Positions 42,277 through 51,129 of a stretch of 64,000 nucleotides of DNA are shown here, piece after piece. Both the position numbers and the translations under genes were made by a program. The stretch spans positions 124,001-188,000 of the forward strand of contig CAZKQW010000004.1 of assembly GCA_964555055.1 (NCBI GenBank), written 5' to 3'. Under the pieces are notes generated by a model, which worked only from the letters and a program-made list of their open reading frames with translations, made no database searches and was not told where the DNA came from. How positions within the stretch are numbered: the first letter of the stretch is position 1; each line of letters opens with the position of its first letter. This DNA is from GCA-016699445 sp964555055 (GTDB taxonomy: Bacteria > UBA10199 > JACPAL01 > GCA-016699445).

Positions 42277-43086
42277 ATGAAAAATATTTTAAAGACGATC
42301 GTAGAACATAAGAAGTTAGAGCTTGAGGCCGCTAGAAGAAAATCATCGCTTAAGGAAATGCGTATGAAGGCGCAGGATACCGAACCGGCCCGAGATTTTC
42401 TCGCGGCTCTGAGTGTCGGTCAAGAGATGTCGCGACCACCTATACGCATCATCGCTGAAATAAAAAAGGCATCCCCATCGGCGGGACTGATCCGCTCTGA
42501 TTTTGATCCGGATCGCCTGGCGCATGAGTATGAAGACGGCGGGGCCGCATGCGTTTCCGTCCTGACGGACGGCCGATTTTTTCAAGGTCATTTAGACTAC
42601 ATTGGCATCGTGAAAAAAGCCGTCGGATTGCCGATTTTAAGGAAGGACTTCACGATCGACGAATACCAAATCTTCGAAGCGCGAGCAGCGGGTGCCGACG
42701 CTATTTTATTGATCGTCCGTATTTTGGAAGACGCGCAATTAAAGGATTACGCGGACATCGCTCATGAATTAGGTTTGTCGGTCCTGGTGGAAGCTCATGA
42801 TGCCAAGGAAAAGGAAAGGGCCTTAAAATCGGGCGCTCGCATTTTGGGGGTGAATAACCGTAATTTAGATACCTTGAAAATCGATTTGAAAACCTCCATT
42901 GAACTTTCCCGTGATTTGCCAAAAGGTTTATGCTTTGTGGCGGAGAGCGGTCTTTCTGCCCCGAATGATGTGGCAAATCTGTATTCTCACGGGATTTTTC
43001 GATTCTTAATTGGAGAAGTTTTTATGAGGCATGAGGATCCGCAGGCTTGCCTCCAATCTTTTCTCGGTTTTTCTAATGACTTCTAA
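42277..43086 (+). CDS. trpC: indole-3-glycerol phosphate synthase
   Basis: Decarboxylative ring closure of CdRP to indole-3-glycerol phosphate, the step after TrpF. About 269 residues in a TIM barrel. Diagnostic blocks are IIAEIKKASPSAGLIRSDFDP (catalytic K and E) and VSVLTDGRFFQGHLDYI, then LPILRKDFTIDEYQI (active-site K) and VNNRNLDTLKIDL near the end. The start at 42277 (MKNILKTIVEHKK) is likely; an in-frame TTG at 42265 is an alternative. It is not adjacent to trpF, trpA or trpB. Confidence 0.95.
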   Translation: MKNILKTIVEHKKLELEAARRKSSLKEMRMKAQDTEPARDFLAALSVGQEMSRPPIRIIAEIKKASPSAGLIRSDFDPDRLAHEYEDGGAACVSVLTDGRFFQGHLDYIGIVKKAVGLPILRKDFTIDEYQIFEARAAGADAILLIVRILEDAQLKDYADIAHELGLSVLVEAHDAKEKERALKSGARILGVNNRNLDTLKIDLKTSIELSRDLPKGLCFVAESGLSAPNDVANLYSHGIFRFLIGEVFMRHEDPQACLQSFLGFSNDF

Positions 43087-43210
43087 ATGACGTTTTTTAA
43101 GCGATGCCTATAATTTAAGCAGTCTCAGCGCTGTATAGTTTTCTAAGTCATGAACTTCATTAAATCTTATAGAATACGGTTTTGGCATGTAGTTTGGAAG
43201 AGCGACAGGC

Positions 43211-44365
43211 ATGTCGCCACCAGGAATTCCTATCAGACGCCCCCCCCGTTGCCGGCCCACGATTGCCGCTGACATGAGCCTCGTGGCGAGGCCTGGCACT
43301 AGTCAAGAAGAGGTGCCGGCCTACGCAGGTGGAGGCGTTCCTTTAGAAGCCATGAATGGAGGTCAAGTTCCCGCAAATCTCCAAGTCGCCGTCGATTGTC
43401 AGTGGCCTATCGGTAGTGAAGACGGAACGAAGGTCACGTTTCTGGCGAATGGAGGTTACGGAAATCATTGGATCCAAGCTATGGCTTTGGTGGACAGGAT
43501 TGGTTCCGAGAGATTCGGACTCGGTGTCTCGGACTTTGGAGGTGGCATCAGCATCCCTTTGAGCAGGACAACGACGTTATCGTTCAATGCTGGTCGCTTT
43601 GGTTCTACCATGGGATATGCGACGGTGGCGACGCTTGGGAATTTTATAAGACCCTGGAGCCCTTCGTTTTTAATTTCACCTTTTTCAGATACCGGCGGGA
43701 GCGCTGTTTTAGAGCACTCATCATTCACCGCTAGGCTAGCCTTATCGGCAGGGCGCGACCGTTTGCCTTGGAGCGATAATAATTCGTCTCTCTGGTGGAG
43801 TGCTTATGTCCGCTGGAAGATATGGAAAGATGCTCTAGTTTTATCTTCTAATTACCAATTCGGGCCTGATCAGGACAATAACGATCAGGACATGACTCAT
43901 CTTTTCGACCTCAGCTTATCCGGAAGGCCGACGGACAATATTTTATGGGGAATTTACGGGGTTTACGGTCAACAAGCAATGTCGACTCCTAGCGGAGAAC
44001 AAATGAATCGATGGGGCTCATTTGAGGCTTATTTCGATGTCCGTGTTTCTGGGTTTCCCGTGAATATTTCGGGTGTTTTCGGCTATATTGAAGATAAGGG
44101 GGGTGTGACGACGGCAACCACTCGCCGAACGGCTCATGGGCTCGTTCCCAATACGGATGTTCGAGCTTTATATGGGACCGTCGGAGCGACTTTTCACCTT
44201 CAGGAAGTCGATGTGTTGCAAAGGGATGGGAAGCAGAAGCCCATGGATCGATGGGCCTTACGGGTCGATGCCGGTGTCATGCAATGCTTAAGCGGCACTT
44301 GCGGACTTTCTCAAACGACTCAATGGACTTTGGGTAGCCAATTAGTTTTCGCATGGACGAACTGA
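43211..44365 (+). CDS. outer-membrane beta-barrel protein with no visible signal peptide
   Basis: A 384-residue protein made of alternating beta strands with aromatic residues, ending in LGSQLVFAWTN, which resembles the C-terminal strand signature of outer-membrane barrels. Landmarks include VDCQWPIGSEDG and LWWSAYVRWKIWKD. The usual porin signal peptide is missing: the N-terminus is PPGIPIRRPPRCRPTIAADM, and the frame is closed by a stop just upstream. A run of eight C bases lies at 43239-43246, right after the start, where a frameshift could have separated a signal peptide. The protein may be truncated, misassembled at the C run, or start further down (ATG at 43274). Function unknown. Confidence 0.65.
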   Translation: MSPPGIPIRRPPRCRPTIAADMSLVARPGTSQEEVPAYAGGGVPLEAMNGGQVPANLQVAVDCQWPIGSEDGTKVTFLANGGYGNHWIQAMALVDRIGSERFGLGVSDFGGGISIPLSRTTTLSFNAGRFGSTMGYATVATLGNFIRPWSPSFLISPFSDTGGSAVLEHSSFTARLALSAGRDRLPWSDNNSSLWWSAYVRWKIWKDALVLSSNYQFGPDQDNNDQDMTHLFDLSLSGRPTDNILWGIYGVYGQQAMSTPSGEQMNRWGSFEAYFDVRVSGFPVNISGVFGYIEDKGGVTTATTRRTAHGLVPNTDVRALYGTVGATFHLQEVDVLQRDGKQKPMDRWALRVDAGVMQCLSGTCGLSQTTQWTLGSQLVFAWTN

Positions 44366-44377
44366 CTCTGAAATCCA

Positions 44378-44406
44378 TTGATCGATTTTTGTCTTTTGTC
44401 TACAGC
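44378..44406 (+). promoter_or_regulatory. proS promoter, apparently leaderless
   Basis: TTGATC (-35) and TACAGC (-10) are separated by 17 nt. The -10 box ends 7 nt before the proS ATG at 44414. No ribosome-binding site is visible. Confidence 0.55.
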
Positions 44407-44413
44407 CCACCCC

Positions 44414-45673
44414 ATGAAACAAACCCAGCTTCTTCTCCCCACGCTCCGCGAGGCTCCAGCGGACGCGGAAGTCATTAGCCATAAGCTCATGCTTCGCGCC
44501 GGTATGATCCGGAAGTTAGCCGCGGGTATCTATACATACCTTCCTTTAGGGCTTCGCACGATCCGAAAGGTGGAGACGATTATCCGCGAGGAGATGAACG
44601 CTGCGGGAGCTCAAGAGCTACTACTTCCCATCGTCATGCCTCGTGAACTCTGGGAAGAATCGGGGCGTTGGCCGGTGTACGGTAAAGAGTTGTTACGCTT
44701 TAAAGATAGGCATGAGCGCGATTTTTGCTTTGGTCCGACGCACGAGGAGGCGATCACAGATCTCGTACGCAATGAAATACACTCTTACCGCCAAGTGCCG
44801 CTGGCCCTTTATCAGATCCAGACGAAGTTTCGCGATGAAGTTCGGCCACGATTTGGTCTAATGAGAGGACGAGAATTCATTATGAAGGATTGCTACAGCT
44901 TCGACCGCGATGAGACGGCGGCTACGGAGACCTATTGGAGAATGTTCTCGGCGTATAAGAAAATCTTTAAGCGGTGCGGACTCGAGTTTCGGCCCGTAGA
45001 GGCGGGGACGGGGGAGATTGGTGGAACATTATCGCATGAGTTTCATGTCCTCGCTGGGTCGGGGGAGAGCGAGATTTTTGCTTCTGAAGATCCGGATATC
45101 GCTTATACTGACGAAAAAGTGCCAGCCGACAAGATATGCCCGAAGACGAAGCAGCCTCTGAAGAGTTTCCGAGGCATCGAAGTAGGGCAAGTGTTTTATT
45201 TAGGAACGAAATATTCAGAGGCTTTCAAAGCCGTGTATTCCGATGCCGAAGGCGTAAGCCGTCATTTGGTGATGGGTTGCTACGGTATCGGCGTGGGCCG
45301 CACAGCCGCAGCGGCCATCGAACAAAATCATGATGCGAACGGTATCGTGTGGCCCTTGGGTATCGCACCGTATACGGTCCACGTGATTCCTCTGGGGCTC
45401 GACGATGCTAAGGTTCGGGAAGCCGCTTTTAGCGTTTATGAGAAATTGCAAGCGCGAGGCATCGACATATTGATCGATGACCGTCCCGAATCACCGGGGG
45501 TCAAGTTCAAGGATGCCGATTTAGTCGGAATTCCCCTGCGCGTGACGGTAGGTAAGAAAAGTTTAGAGAAGGGGGATGTTGAGTTCAAAGAGCGAAAAAC
45601 AGGCATCGTGACTTCCATCCCACTAGAAAATGCTGTCGATTTTATCCTGGCAAAAAATAAAGAGCACTCATGA
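44414..45673 (+). CDS. proS: prolyl-tRNA synthetase, short bacterial type lacking the editing insertion
   Basis: Charges tRNA-Pro. 419 residues. The class II core is clear: motif 1 LPLGLRTIRKVETII, motif 2 with FRDEVRPRFGLMRGREFIMKDCYSFD, and motif 3 GCYGIGVGRTAAAAIEQNHD. The anticodon-binding domain runs from about residue 320 to the end. Full-length bacterial ProRS is about 570 residues because a roughly 180-residue insertion (INS) between motifs 2 and 3 edits Ala-tRNA-Pro. Here motif 2 leads via SGESEIFASEDPDIAYTDEK straight into FRGIEVGQVFYLGTKYS, so the insertion is gone, as in alphaproteobacterial forms. It shares an operon with pyrF (4-nt overlap). Confidence 0.95.
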   Translation: MKQTQLLLPTLREAPADAEVISHKLMLRAGMIRKLAAGIYTYLPLGLRTIRKVETIIREEMNAAGAQELLLPIVMPRELWEESGRWPVYGKELLRFKDRHERDFCFGPTHEEAITDLVRNEIHSYRQVPLALYQIQTKFRDEVRPRFGLMRGREFIMKDCYSFDRDETAATETYWRMFSAYKKIFKRCGLEFRPVEAGTGEIGGTLSHEFHVLAGSGESEIFASEDPDIAYTDEKVPADKICPKTKQPLKSFRGIEVGQVFYLGTKYSEAFKAVYSDAEGVSRHLVMGCYGIGVGRTAAAAIEQNHDANGIVWPLGIAPYTVHVIPLGLDDAKVREAAFSVYEKLQARGIDILIDDRPESPGVKFKDADLVGIPLRVTVGKKSLEKGDVEFKERKTGIVTSIPLENAVDFILAKNKEHS

Positions 45674-46383
45674 ATAAACCCGCGAATGCCCTTGATAGAA
45701 AGAAAATCATTTTGGCCTTGGATGTTCCTTCTTTTCGCGAGGCGCGTTCATTCGTCAAAAAATTCAAGCGGGAATTGGATCTTTTTAAAGTCGGCTCCTA
45801 TCTCTTTACTTCTTGTGGTCCCGATGTCGTCCGGATGATCCACGACGAAGGAGGGAGAGTTTTTCTCGATTTAAAATATCATGATATTCCCAATACGGTC
45901 GCCACAGCCTGCGAAGCTGCCGCTCGTCTAGGCGTTTTTTTAGTTGATATCCACACTTCAGGAGGAGCGGAGATGATGGCTCGAGCCTCGGAAGCAGTGG
46001 GTTCTTTCGGTAAAAAGCGGCCTTTGTTAATCGGAGTTACGGTGTTGACTAGTGATCAAAATAAATCATCCGTCCGTGGCGAAGTCCTAAAACGCACGCG
46101 ACTGGCGCTGGCGAACCGATTAGATGGTGTCGTATGTTCCCCCCAAGAAACCGCATTTTTACGGTCTCGTATTAAGAGCGATTTTTTGATCGTTAATCCC
46201 GGCATTCGCTTCTCATCTAATGATAAGGAAGCTGCAAAAAGGAAGAAGGGCAAAGACGACCAAAAAAGAGTCTCGACGCCTGAAATGGCTCTAAAGTCTG
46301 GAGCCTCCTATCTTGTGATTGGACGTCCTTTATTAGAAGCTCAAGATTCTAAAGCTTTACTCCGTTCGATCGCCCCACTCTGA
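45670..46383 (+). CDS. pyrF: orotidine 5'-phosphate decarboxylase
   Basis: Last step of de novo UMP synthesis. 237 residues in a TIM barrel. The active-site array is visible as ILALDVPSFREA (D), then FKVGSYLF (K), and VFLDLKYHDIPNTV (the D-x-K-x-x-D set). The C-terminal phosphate loop is LVIGRPLLEAQD. It overlaps proS by 4 nt. The short lysine-rich loop (KRKKGKDDQKR) between the last strands is a little unusual. Confidence 0.96.
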   Translation: MNKPANALDRKKIILALDVPSFREARSFVKKFKRELDLFKVGSYLFTSCGPDVVRMIHDEGGRVFLDLKYHDIPNTVATACEAAARLGVFLVDIHTSGGAEMMARASEAVGSFGKKRPLLIGVTVLTSDQNKSSVRGEVLKRTRLALANRLDGVVCSPQETAFLRSRIKSDFLIVNPGIRFSSNDKEAAKRKKGKDDQKRVSTPEMALKSGASYLVIGRPLLEAQDSKALLRSIAPL

Positions 46384-46501
46384 GGCGGCTATACCCCAAA
46401 GGTCTGTCGTTAAATTTAAATAATAATAATAATATCAAGTATTTATAAGGATTCTCCTTTGGCCGTTTTTTTGCTTTTATCCCATCCAGGGAGAACGACT
46501 T

Positions 46502-46846
46502 ATGGACTTCGAAAATGATTTTAAATCAAAAGACATAGAGCTTAGCGAAGAACTGAATATTCCTATCAAAGCTCCAAAAGAGGAATCCAGTAAGGCTGAT
46601 GTGATGAATCTCCAGATGTTGATGGTAAGTAGCTCGATGAATCATGAGTACGCCCGTAAAGAATACGAAACGACAAAGTCCTTTTCCAAAAAGCAGGAGC
46701 TCATGATTAAAATGACCAGCCTTAAGAATCTGTATTTTACTGCTCGGAAAAAATTGGCGGATTCCAGTCCCGAAAGATTAACGGTGTTGGAGAATGAGTT
46801 GCGCGTGCAAAAGACGCAAGCCCTCTCGGATGTGACCGTCCACTAA
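46502..46846 (+). CDS. small charged helical protein, unknown function
   Basis: A 114-residue protein rich in Glu, Lys, Ser and Met, with heptad-like stretches (EYARKEYETTKSFSKKQELMIKMTSLKNLYF) that could form a coiled coil. No signal peptide, membrane segment or cysteine. AGGGAGA lies about 8 nt before the ATG, which supports the start. An AAT microsatellite lies upstream (46422-46436). I do not recognise the family. Confidence 0.6.
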   Translation: MDFENDFKSKDIELSEELNIPIKAPKEESSKADVMNLQMLMVSSSMNHEYARKEYETTKSFSKKQELMIKMTSLKNLYFTARKKLADSSPERLTVLENELRVQKTQALSDVTVH

Positions 46847-46885
46847 AATATTGAGAAAAATCCGAAGATAGAACAAACGCGCGAG

Positions 46886-47620
46886 ATGTCCGTTCTCGTT
46901 TCAGGAAGACACCCGGTTCTTCATCTCCTAAAAGCTGGACGCCGCCGTGTGCAGCGCCTTCATTTTGCTCGAGGTGCGGAAAAGACCGAAAAAGAAATTC
47001 TAGGTTTGGCCGCCCAAAAAAAAGTCCCTCTCCAACCTTTGGACCCTAAGGAGTTGAGTAAAAAGGCGGGGCTCGGAATGAATCATCAGGGTTTTTTAGC
47101 CGAAACGGAAGATTATCCTTACGTAGAGATCCATGATCTCCTCGAAACGACGCGGTTATTGATGTTGGATGAAGTTCAAGATCCTCAGAATGTAGGAGCA
47201 TTATGCCGATCCGCTTATCTGTTCGGTTTTGACGGCGTCATCTTGCCAGAGCACCACGCAGCTTCGGTAGGGCCAGGGGTTTGTCATGCATCGGTCGGGG
47301 CCGTAGAGTACTTAAAGATAACACGCGTCACGAACCTTGCCATGACCATCGATTTTCTCAAGGAAAAGCATTTTTGGATATACGGTGCAGACATGCAGGG
47401 ATCGCAAGAGCTGTCTAAAGAAGTTTTTCCTGAAAAGTCCGTTCTCATCCTGGGTTCTGAGGATAAGGGATTAAGACGTTTAACCCGTGAAAAGTGCGAC
47501 GTTTTATTGAGAGTTCCCTTATTTAAAAAAGCCCAGGAGAATGGGGTGGATTCCTTAAACGCTTCAGTGGCCGGTGGAATCCTTATGAGGGAAATGTGTC
47601 GTTTGAAAATCGAATCGTGA
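46886..47620 (+). CDS. rlmB: SpoU-family 23S rRNA 2'-O-methyltransferase (RlmB-like)
   Basis: Methylates the 2'-O of a guanosine in 23S rRNA (G2251 in E. coli). 244 residues. The N-terminal substrate-binding domain contains VLVSGRHPVLHLLKAGRRRVQRL and GMNHQGFLAE. The SPOUT domain has LMLDEVQDPQNVGALCRSAYLFG, the knot loop LILGSEDKGLRRLTREKCDVLLRVPL and VDSLNASVAGGILMREM. A TrmH paralogue is possible. It starts the translation-cluster stretch and precedes the tRNA promoter. Confidence 0.93.
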   Translation: MSVLVSGRHPVLHLLKAGRRRVQRLHFARGAEKTEKEILGLAAQKKVPLQPLDPKELSKKAGLGMNHQGFLAETEDYPYVEIHDLLETTRLLMLDEVQDPQNVGALCRSAYLFGFDGVILPEHHAASVGPGVCHASVGAVEYLKITRVTNLAMTIDFLKEKHFWIYGADMQGSQELSKEVFPEKSVLILGSEDKGLRRLTREKCDVLLRVPLFKKAQENGVDSLNASVAGGILMREMCRLKIES

Positions 47621-47649
47621 GAAAGATAAATGTTTTTCCATAGAATCGA

Positions 47650-47678
47650 TTGACTTTGAAAAGATGGCTCTCTATAGC
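47650..47678 (+). promoter_or_regulatory. promoter of the tRNA-tuf cluster
   Basis: TTGACT and TATAGC are separated by 17 nt, with a GC-rich discriminator (ttcccgcc) just after the -10, as in stringently controlled stable-RNA promoters. The first tRNA starts about 36 nt past the predicted start site. Confidence 0.75.
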
Positions 47679-47720
47679 TTCCCGCCTTTGAATTATTGAT
47701 CTGGATGATGGGTTTATTCA

Positions 47721-47793
47721 GCTGGCGTAGCTCAGTTGGTAGAGCAGCTGATTTGTAATCAGCAGGTCACCAGTTCAAGTCTGGTCGCCAGCT
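47721..47793 (+). tRNA. tRNA-Thr (TGT)
   Basis: The acceptor arms GCTGGCG and CGCCAGC pair, the anticodon stem GCTGA/TCAGC encloses TTTGTAA with anticodon TGT, and the T arm has GTTCAAGTC. The 3' CCA is not encoded. Confidence 0.97.
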
Positions 47794-47810
47794 ATAGTGA
47801 GCGAGTATTA

Positions 47811-47836
47811 AAAAATCAGATCTCCTGACTTTTTTA
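47811..47836 (+). promoter_or_regulatory. A/T-rich hairpin between the first two tRNAs
   Basis: AAAAAATCAG and CTGACTTTTTT pair with one bulged C around ATCTC. It may be a weak terminator or a processing signal. Further on, CCCTCAT and ATGAGGG (47846-47903) can pair around a long loop. Confidence 0.45.
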
Positions 47837-47942
47837 AACGGAGCGCCCTCATAAGCTGGTTTGGCACTGGCGGAAGAGATCAGATATGGCTATCAGATGA
47901 GGGTATTAGGGGGAGGTTAGAATTTCTCCCTAACTTTCATAA

Positions 47943-48026
<84 letters not shown>

Positions 48027-48045
48027 TATGAGTTGGAGGATTCAC

Positions 48046-48117
48046 GCGGGAGTAGCTCAGTGGTAGAGCTCCTGCCTTCCAAGCAGGAGGTCGCGGGTTC
48101 GAATCCCGTCTCCCGCT
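48046..48117 (+). tRNA. tRNA-Gly (TCC)
   Basis: Acceptor arms GCGGGAG/CTCCCGC, anticodon stem CCTGC/GCAGG with loop CTTCCAA (anticodon TCC), T arm GCGGG-TTCGAAT-CCCGT. No encoded CCA. Confidence 0.97.
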
Positions 48118-48128
48118 ACCGATGTGTT

Positions 48129-48201
48129 GCCCACGTAGCTCAGTCGGTAGAGCATTTCCATGGTAAGGAAAAGGTCACCAGTTCGATTCTGGTCGTGGGC
48201 T
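48129..48201 (+). tRNA. tRNA-Thr (GGT)
   Basis: Acceptor arms GCCCACG/CGTGGGC, anticodon stem TTTCC/GGAAA with loop ATGGTAA (anticodon GGT). It is the second threonine tRNA of the cluster and lies 46 nt before tuf. No encoded CCA. Confidence 0.97.
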
Positions 48202-48247
48202 AGATTGATTTTTTGAGTTTAATTTTAACCCTTTTTAAGGAGGACAC

Positions 48248-49438
<1,191 letters not shown>

Positions 49439-49457
49439 TTTCCGGTAAGGGTTTCTT

Positions 49458-49607
49458 ATGAGATCAATTATACAGTTGGAATGTACTGAGTGTAAGCGTC
49501 GTAATTATTCTACAACGAAGAACAAGACGAGGACTCCGAGCAAGCTTGAAATCAAAAAGTATTGCCGCTTTTGTCGTAAGCACAACGTGCACAAGGAAAC
49601 GAAGTAA
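49458..49607 (+). CDS. rpmG: 50S ribosomal protein L33, zinc-ribbon form
   Basis: A 49-residue protein beginning MRSIIQLECTECKRRNYSTT and ending VHKETK. Two cysteine pairs (CTEC and CRFC) make it the zinc-binding (C+) form. It lies 19 nt after tuf and 68 nt before tRNA-Trp. The tuf-rpmG-trnW-secE-nusG order is widespread. Confidence 0.96.
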   Translation: MRSIIQLECTECKRRNYSTTKNKTRTPSKLEIKKYCRFCRKHNVHKETK

Positions 49608-49675
49608 GGGAGGCGTAGCTTCCGCCAGAGGCGGGTCAGGCTTCGGCGGACAGATGCTCTGTGACCGAATCGTTT
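49608..49675 (+). repeat. hairpin-dense GC-rich spacer between rpmG and tRNA-Trp
   Basis: This 68-nt gap holds CCGCC-AGA-GGCGG (49622-49634), a nested TCCGCC...GGCGGA (49621-49650) and ACAGA-TGC-TCTGT (49650-49662). The sequence looks unlike the surrounding DNA and could be a small palindromic element or a processing structure for the tRNA. Confidence 0.5.
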
Positions 49676-49748
49676 AGGGGAGTAGCTCAGCTGGTAGAGC
49701 ACCGGTCTCCAAAACCGGGGGTCGCAGGTTCGATCCCTGTCTCCCCTG
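49676..49748 (+). tRNA. tRNA-Trp (CCA)
   Basis: Acceptor arms AGGGGAG/CTCCCCT with discriminator G, anticodon stem CCGGT/ACCGG with loop CTCCAAA (anticodon CCA), T arm GCAGG-TTCGATC-CCTGT. The 3' CCA is not encoded. Confidence 0.97.
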
Positions 49749-49767
49749 TTTTATTAAAGCGAGGCTT

Positions 49768-50142
49768 ATGGAAACGCAGAAGTGGGTTAATCTGGCTTTA
49801 CTGGCAGCGGCAGTTGTCTGTTTTGCTTTTGTTTCAAAGTTTGTGTTTTTGCTTTTTGGCTGGTTGGTTTGGCCGGTGTATGAAGAATGGGCTGTGCCTC
49901 TTCCGTACGCGTTGGCGTTTGGGGTTGCGTTTTTTGTTTTCGTTATGGCTCGTCGGAGTGGTTTGGTGAATGGTTTTTTGAATGGTGTTGCTGATGAAAT
50001 GACGCGTGTCTCTTGGCCTCAAAGGAAAGAGACTGTCTCCTCGGCGGGTGTTGTGATTGTGTTGTTGGCGATATCAGCGGCTGCTTTGTTAATTATCGAT
50101 ACCCTTTGGCGGGCAGTAGTGAGAGGGTTGTTGTCCTTATAG
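49768..50142 (+). CDS. secE: preprotein translocase subunit SecE
   Basis: A 124-residue subunit of the SecYEG channel. Hydrophobic segments lie at about 7-29, 40-60 and 90-113, and the conserved amphipathic stretch EMTRVSWPQRKETVSS precedes the last one. The three-segment form resembles the E. coli type. It lies 19 nt after tRNA-Trp and 7 nt before nusG. Confidence 0.95.
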   Translation: METQKWVNLALLAAAVVCFAFVSKFVFLLFGWLVWPVYEEWAVPLPYALAFGVAFFVFVMARRSGLVNGFLNGVADEMTRVSWPQRKETVSSAGVVIVLLAISAAALLIIDTLWRAVVRGLLSL

Positions 50143-50149
50143 GTAACTT

Positions 50150-50680
50150 ATGAGTCAAGAATGGTACGTCATTCATACATATTCAGGGTTCGAGCAGAAG
50201 GCTAAGAAAGCTCTCGATGATAAAGTGAAGTCTTCGGGGCGCTCAGATTTGGTTTCTGAGGTATTAGTGCCATCTGAGAGTGTGGTAGAGATGAAAAAGG
50301 GTGTCAAAAAGACTTCGAATCGAAAAATTTTTCCAGGTTACATTTTGGTTAAAATGTCATTGAACGATGAGTCCTGGCACTTGATTAAGAGTATTCCTAA
50401 GATTACAGGTTTTGTGGGTGATGCGAAGAATCCGATTCCGGTTCCTGAAGAAGAGGTCTTGAGGATTACTCAGCAGATCAGTGAGGGGACTTTAAGACCT
50501 AAGCCAAAAGTTTCATTTGAAAAAGGTGAGAGTGTTCGTGTAGTGGACGGCCCCTTTACGAGTTTTAATGGTGTTGTTGATGAAGTGAAGCCGGAAAAGG
50601 GTAAGGTAAAAGTATTGGTTAGTATTTTTGGAAGATCAACGCCTGTCGAGTTGGACTTTATCCAAGTCGAAAAGAATTAG
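50150..50680 (+). CDS. nusG: transcription elongation/antitermination factor NusG
   Basis: Binds RNA polymerase and promotes processive elongation and Rho or ribosome coupling. 176 residues. The NGN domain begins EWYVIHTYSGFEQKAKKAL and includes FPGYILVKM; the KOW domain has FEKGESVRVVDGPFTSFNGVVDEV near residue 125. It is directly followed by rplK. Base composition is AT-richer than in the flanking operons (visual estimate). Confidence 0.97.
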   Translation: MSQEWYVIHTYSGFEQKAKKALDDKVKSSGRSDLVSEVLVPSESVVEMKKGVKKTSNRKIFPGYILVKMSLNDESWHLIKSIPKITGFVGDAKNPIPVPEEEVLRITQQISEGTLRPKPKVSFEKGESVRVVDGPFTSFNGVVDEVKPEKGKVKVLVSIFGRSTPVELDFIQVEKN

Positions 50681-50695
50681 TTGTTAAGGAATTTT

Positions 50696-51127
50696 ATGCC
50701 ACCAGTTAAAAAAATACAGGCTCTTGTCAAGCTTCAAGTGCCCGCCGGGCAGGCGAATCCTGCTCCTCCCATCGGGCCTGCTTTAGGTCAGCATGGAGTT
50801 AATATCATGGAGTTTTGTAAGCAGTTCAATGCTAAAACTCAAAAGATGGAGCAGGGGTTAATTATCCCTGTGTTGTTGACGGTTTATCAGGATCGTTCGT
50901 TCACCTTTATTTTAAAGACGCCGCCTGTGTCTGTTTTGATTAAAAAGGCTATTGGGCTCCAAAAGGGATCTGCGGTTCCTAATAAGGATAAGGTTGGGAA
51001 GATCACGAAAAAGCAGGTTGAGGAAGTGGCGAGGCAGAAGTTGCAGGATCTGAATGTGAACTCGTTAGAAGCGGCTATGCGTACCGTCGAAGGGACGGCT
51101 CGTAGTATGGGTGTTGAGGTCATCTAA
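50696..51127 (+). CDS. rplK: 50S ribosomal protein L11
   Basis: 143 residues. Starts MPPVKKIQALVKLQVPAGQANPAPPIGPALGQHGVNIMEFCKQFN. L11 forms the GTPase-associated centre and activates RelA. The ATG at 50696 is preferred over the open frame from 50681 because it begins the conserved N-terminus; AAGGA lies 7 nt upstream. Confidence 0.97.
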   Translation: MPPVKKIQALVKLQVPAGQANPAPPIGPALGQHGVNIMEFCKQFNAKTQKMEQGLIIPVLLTVYQDRSFTFILKTPPVSVLIKKAIGLQKGSAVPNKDKVGKITKKQVEEVARQKLQDLNVNSLEAAMRTVEGTARSMGVEVI

Positions 51128-51129
51128 AA

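Noticed and set aside
49661..49969. 102-codon frame across tRNA-Trp and secE
   Set aside because: Overlaps a clear tRNA and the correct SecE frame.
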